Assembly: GCA_000372225.1 (NCBI GenBank)
Contig: AQTY01000001.1
Location: forward strand, 159,288-223,287
Length of the DNA: 64,000 nt
Direction: 5' to 3'
From: Candidatus Nitromaritima sp. SCGC AAA288-L16
GTDB taxonomy: Bacteria > Nitrospinota > Nitrospinia > Nitrospinales > VA-1
Positions 61,705-64,000 of this stretch are shown one piece after another. Numbering within the stretch: position 1 is the stretch's first letter; every line of letters begins with the position of its first letter. The translations under genes were made by a program, and so were the position numbers. The notes under the pieces were generated by a model. The model worked only from the letters and a program-made list of their open reading frames with translations, was not told where the DNA came from and did not search any database.

Positions 61705-61791
61705 AAAACCACAGCACTTAGAAGTGAGAAAAAATTATCATTTAAAGCGTCTAATTGAAATCTTAATTTTTCATGGAATCGAACCAAAAAA

Positions 61792-62532
61792 TTACAAGTC
61801 ACCCCAACGATTTTGAAGAATAGAAATCGCAGCAAGAGGAGCCGTATCTGTTCTTAACAAACGAGGCCCTAATGAAACTGACTGAAACCCATATTTTCTT
61901 GAAACCTCAACTTCCTTAGAAGAAAAACCTCCTTCAGGTCCAATAAGAATTGCTACAGAATTAAGTTGATTGTTATGTAGCAAATCCTTAATTCGTAGTG
62001 ACAGTTCTTCTTCCCAAAAAATAAGCTTTAGGTCGGATTCTCGATTAACAAAGCAAAAATCTTTAACTGTGGTTGATTTAGGTCCAATATCAGGAACTCT
62101 GCTCCGTCCACATTGTTTGGATGCCTCTCTAGCGATCCTACTCCACCGATCTATTTTTTTTGCGGCATCCTGTTGAGATAATTTTGATATACATCGACTT
62201 GCACTAACCGGCACAACTTTATCAATTCCCAATTCAACCGACTTACGTACAATACCATCAAAACCGGTTCCCTTGACTATCCCCTGCCCTAGGCAGATCT
62301 TTAAGGGGGACTCACAATTACTCGCATCTTCTTTTAAAAAAATGGTACTTTCAATTCGATTACGTCCCACAGTCGTAAGGTTAACTGTATAACAATTACC
62401 TCGACCATCTAAAACCTGAATGCGATCCCCCCTCTTAAGGCGAAGCACCGTACGTATATGTGGTACGTCGGTACCTCGTAAAATTACTTTATCGTCTGTA
62501 ATATTTTCAGGAGCGGTGAAAAACCGGTGCAT
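61792..62532 (-). CDS. rsmE: 16S rRNA m3U1498 methyltransferase
   Basis: 246 residues. A SPOUT-family enzyme methylating N3 of U1498. An N-terminal PUA-like barrel (HRFFTAPENITDDKVILRGT, then HIRTVLRLKRGDRIQVLDGR) is followed by the trefoil-knot domain with AILIGPEGGFSSKEVEVSRK and SLGPRLLRTDTAPLAAISIL, the SAM site. ATG 62532. Starts two bases after the HAD phosphatase gene stop, so translation is probably coupled. Confidence 0.95.
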   Translation of the reverse strand: MHRFFTAPENITDDKVILRGTDVPHIRTVLRLKRGDRIQVLDGRGNCYTVNLTTVGRNRIESTIFLKEDASNCESPLKICLGQGIVKGTGFDGIVRKSVELGIDKVVPVSASRCISKLSQQDAAKKIDRWSRIAREASKQCGRSRVPDIGPKSTTVKDFCFVNRESDLKLIFWEEELSLRIKDLLHNNQLNSVAILIGPEGGFSSKEVEVSRKYGFQSVSLGPRLLRTDTAPLAAISILQNRWGDL

Positions 62533-62534
62533 AT

Positions 62535-63320
62535 TTAATTTGCAATTTCAAGGGGTTCTATCACAAGTAGTTCTGACAAACTAGTGATTTGGTAGTGTGG
62601 GGTAATATTTTCGACTAATTCAGAGAGGTCTCGATTCAACCAAGCCGTGGGCATTCCTACCGACTGAGCCCCCATCACATCAATTTTTAAGTCATCGCCA
62701 ACAAAAAGAATATTTTCTGCCTCTAAATTCAACCTTGAAATCGCCGCATTGAAGATAGATGGATGAGGTTTACGATAAGGTGTACTTGAAGAAAAAATTG
62801 CAAACTCAAAATATGCACTTAATCCTGTCCGACACAACTCCTCCTCTTTAATAAATTCAGGATTAGTAGTATTGGATATGATACCCATGCGTATTCTTGA
62901 TTCTCTGAAGGATTTCAAGGTGCTCACCACATCAGGATAAACCCGCCTAACGCCATGAATAACTTTATAATAAACCGTTAATATATCCTTCCAAGAGGTT
63001 CTTTTCCCAATCTCAATACCATATTTGATAAATAGATACCGCAAAACTGCTTCAAAATTTGCTTCCCGGTGAGATTGACGTGATTCTTTAATCAATCCAT
63101 AAAAAAGGTCTTGGTACTCACTAAAAATTAATTCAAATTCAGGCAATTTAACATCTTTTTTTTTTAAAAAATTCATCAACTCTAAAAACGCCACCCGGTC
63201 ATCCTCACGAACCAAATCAACCAGAGTGTAGGCCCAATCAAACAATATCGCTTTATATGGAAAGTTCAATAGAAGGATGTGTTTTTGAAAATTGAGTACG
63301 CAGTAAGACAAAAACATCAT
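62535..63320 (-). CDS. HAD-superfamily phosphatase-like protein with altered motif I
   Basis: 261 residues, subfamily IA. Motif II MGIISNTTNP, motif III KPHPSIFNAA and motif IV LFVGDDLKIDVMGAQSVGMP are normal. Motif I is ILFDWAYTLVDL: the nucleophile D28 is kept, but the +2 aspartate, usually the acid/base, is alanine (A30). The phosphonoacetaldehyde hydrolases also carry Ala at that position, with a Schiff-base lysine in the cap, but other resemblance to them is weak. About 20 extra N-terminal residues precede motif I; the real start may be later. First of a run with rsmE, scpA and the exported protein. Confidence 0.85.
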   Translation of the reverse strand: MMFLSYCVLNFQKHILLLNFPYKAILFDWAYTLVDLVREDDRVAFLELMNFLKKKDVKLPEFELIFSEYQDLFYGLIKESRQSHREANFEAVLRYLFIKYGIEIGKRTSWKDILTVYYKVIHGVRRVYPDVVSTLKSFRESRIRMGIISNTTNPEFIKEEELCRTGLSAYFEFAIFSSSTPYRKPHPSIFNAAISRLNLEAENILFVGDDLKIDVMGAQSVGMPTAWLNRDLSELVENITPHYQITSLSELLVIEPLEIAN

Positions 63321-63706
63321 ACCAAAGAACTATTTGACAAATAAAGGACTATATATGAATGTCCAATAAAAACATTTATACTTCCAAATTAATTTTATAA
63401 TAAAATGAATATAATTGTTTCTAATCAGAATATTACGATAAGACACAAATTTATAAAAAATAATCCCTGGAGCTAACGTGGGCTTTATTTTGTCCGGATG
63501 ATAATTCCATTGGTCTTTACTTTATATTTCATAGACATATATCGCTAAAAAATAAAGCGAGTGTCAAAACAGATAAAGATGCTTCATTCAATCAAAATGA
63601 GTGAGACAAAAAATTAAATTACTCTTAGATACTCTAAACTATTCTTATGTGTAATAAAGAAAACCTAGATTTTATATGTTTGACTAAGCGTGTAAATTAC
63701 AAAAAA
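63321..63706. other. Intergenic region between divergent genes
   Basis: About 385 AT-rich bases between the HAD gene (minus) and the Sel1-repeat gene (plus). The Sel1 frame is open back to an ATG at 63647, but the signal peptide argues for 63707. No RNA gene or repeat recognised. Confidence 0.55.
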
Positions 63707-64000
63707 ATGAATAAAGAAATTCTAACATTCATTCTTACGATCACTTTTTTGTTATTTTTGGGTAACCCTTCAATTGCCATGATTAATGACTACCAAGAAG
63801 CTGTGGACGCCTACAATAGAGAAGATTATAAAACTTCGTACCAGTTAGTGCTTCCATTGACTGAAAAAGGGTTTGCTCAAACTCAATATAATTTAGGGGT
63901 AATGTACGAGAAGCGGAATGGGGTCAAACAAAATAATAGAAAAGCAAAGAAGTGGTATCAACTTGCCTCAGACCAAGGGATTGCTAAAGCACAAGAAAAA
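63707..64000 (+). CDS. Exported Sel1-repeat protein (3' end outside window)
   Basis: 98 codons to the window edge. A signal peptide (ILTFILTITFLLFLGNPSIA) is followed by Sel1-like helical repeats: AQTQYNLGVMYEKRNGVKQN, then RKAKKWYQLASDQGIAKAQE, the typical A..LG.MY..G.GV.....A..WY..AA.QG.A.AQ pattern. Such proteins scaffold protein interactions in the periplasm. An in-frame ATG at 63647 would add 20 polar residues; 63707 gives a standard signal peptide. Function beyond the family is unknown. Confidence 0.85.
   Translation, partial: MNKEILTFILTITFLLFLGNPSIAMINDYQEAVDAYNREDYKTSYQLVLPLTEKGFAQTQYNLGVMYEKRNGVKQNNRKAKKWYQLASDQGIAKAQEK

Overview
The window is AT-rich chromosomal DNA from a Gram-negative bacterium. 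It is densely packed with housekeeping genes and has no rRNA, tRNA, insertion sequence, prophage or CRISPR array that I can see. Lipopolysaccharide export (LptC, LptA, LptB, an LptF/G permease), CMP-KDO synthesis, undecaprenyl-phosphate recycling and outer-membrane-type lipoproteins show a diderm cell. Several features would suit Nitrospinota or a neighbouring deltaproteobacteria-like marine lineage: a universal-stress/PCP_red fusion protein, a UDPGP-type (eukaryote-like) UTP-glucose-1-phosphate uridylyltransferase, and low GC. That placement is an inference and is not secure. GTG and TTG starts are frequent, so several starts were moved on the basis of Shine-Dalgarno spacing and family alignment.

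Layout: 1-1950 (minus) is the truncated two-domain universal stress protein carrying PCP_red-like and zinc-ribbon modules. After a 0.6 kb AT-rich gap come a class II aldolase homologue, a pitrilysin-type protease, an EamA transporter and a VOC protein. Positions 8480-9729 hold moaC-moaD-moaE, and 9772-15799 an AddB-like/AddA-like nuclease-helicase pair with overlapping ends. Positions 16254-21902 (minus) form a tight run of aminotransferase, homoserine dehydrogenase, threonine synthase, a SUMF1-fold secreted protein and thioredoxin reductase. Next come uppP, an unknown secreted Cys-containing protein behind a long non-coding leader, UDP-glucose pyrophosphorylase, a glutathione peroxidase and an unknown gene.

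Positions 27418-37134 (plus) carry a classic cluster: nnrDE, tsaE, lptC, lptA, lptB, rpoN, hpf, ptsN, ptsI, metK. It includes a broken PilZ-like fragment and a frameshift at an A9 run in ptsI. There follow two poorly characterised genes, then Rieske ferredoxin, trigger factor and ispG (minus). The yejABEF peptide/microcin C-type ABC transporter occupies 42288-48639, a 49-residue membrane microprotein lies at 48819-48968, and then lipA and an lptF-like permease. Positions 51545-56557 (minus) are a glycosyltransferase, an undecaprenyl-phosphate sugar transferase, kdsB and pyrG with overlapping ends. The last 7 kb holds a CpoB/YbgF-like lipoprotein, cysE and nifS, an operon of HAD phosphatase, rsmE, scpA and an unknown exported protein, and the start of a Sel1-repeat protein.

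The genes make coherent modules: molybdopterin synthase assembly, recombinational DNA repair, aspartate-family amino acids, lipopolysaccharide export with nitrogen-type PTS and sigma-54, KDO activation with its CTP supply, and cysteine synthesis with sulfur mobilisation. I found no defence system or clearly new multi-gene system. The most unusual items are the stress/PCP_red fusion, the ptsI frameshift at A9, the MoaD with one residue beyond its Gly-Gly tail, the acidic insertion in YejE, the HAD protein lacking the second motif I aspartate, and small or secreted genes of unknown function.
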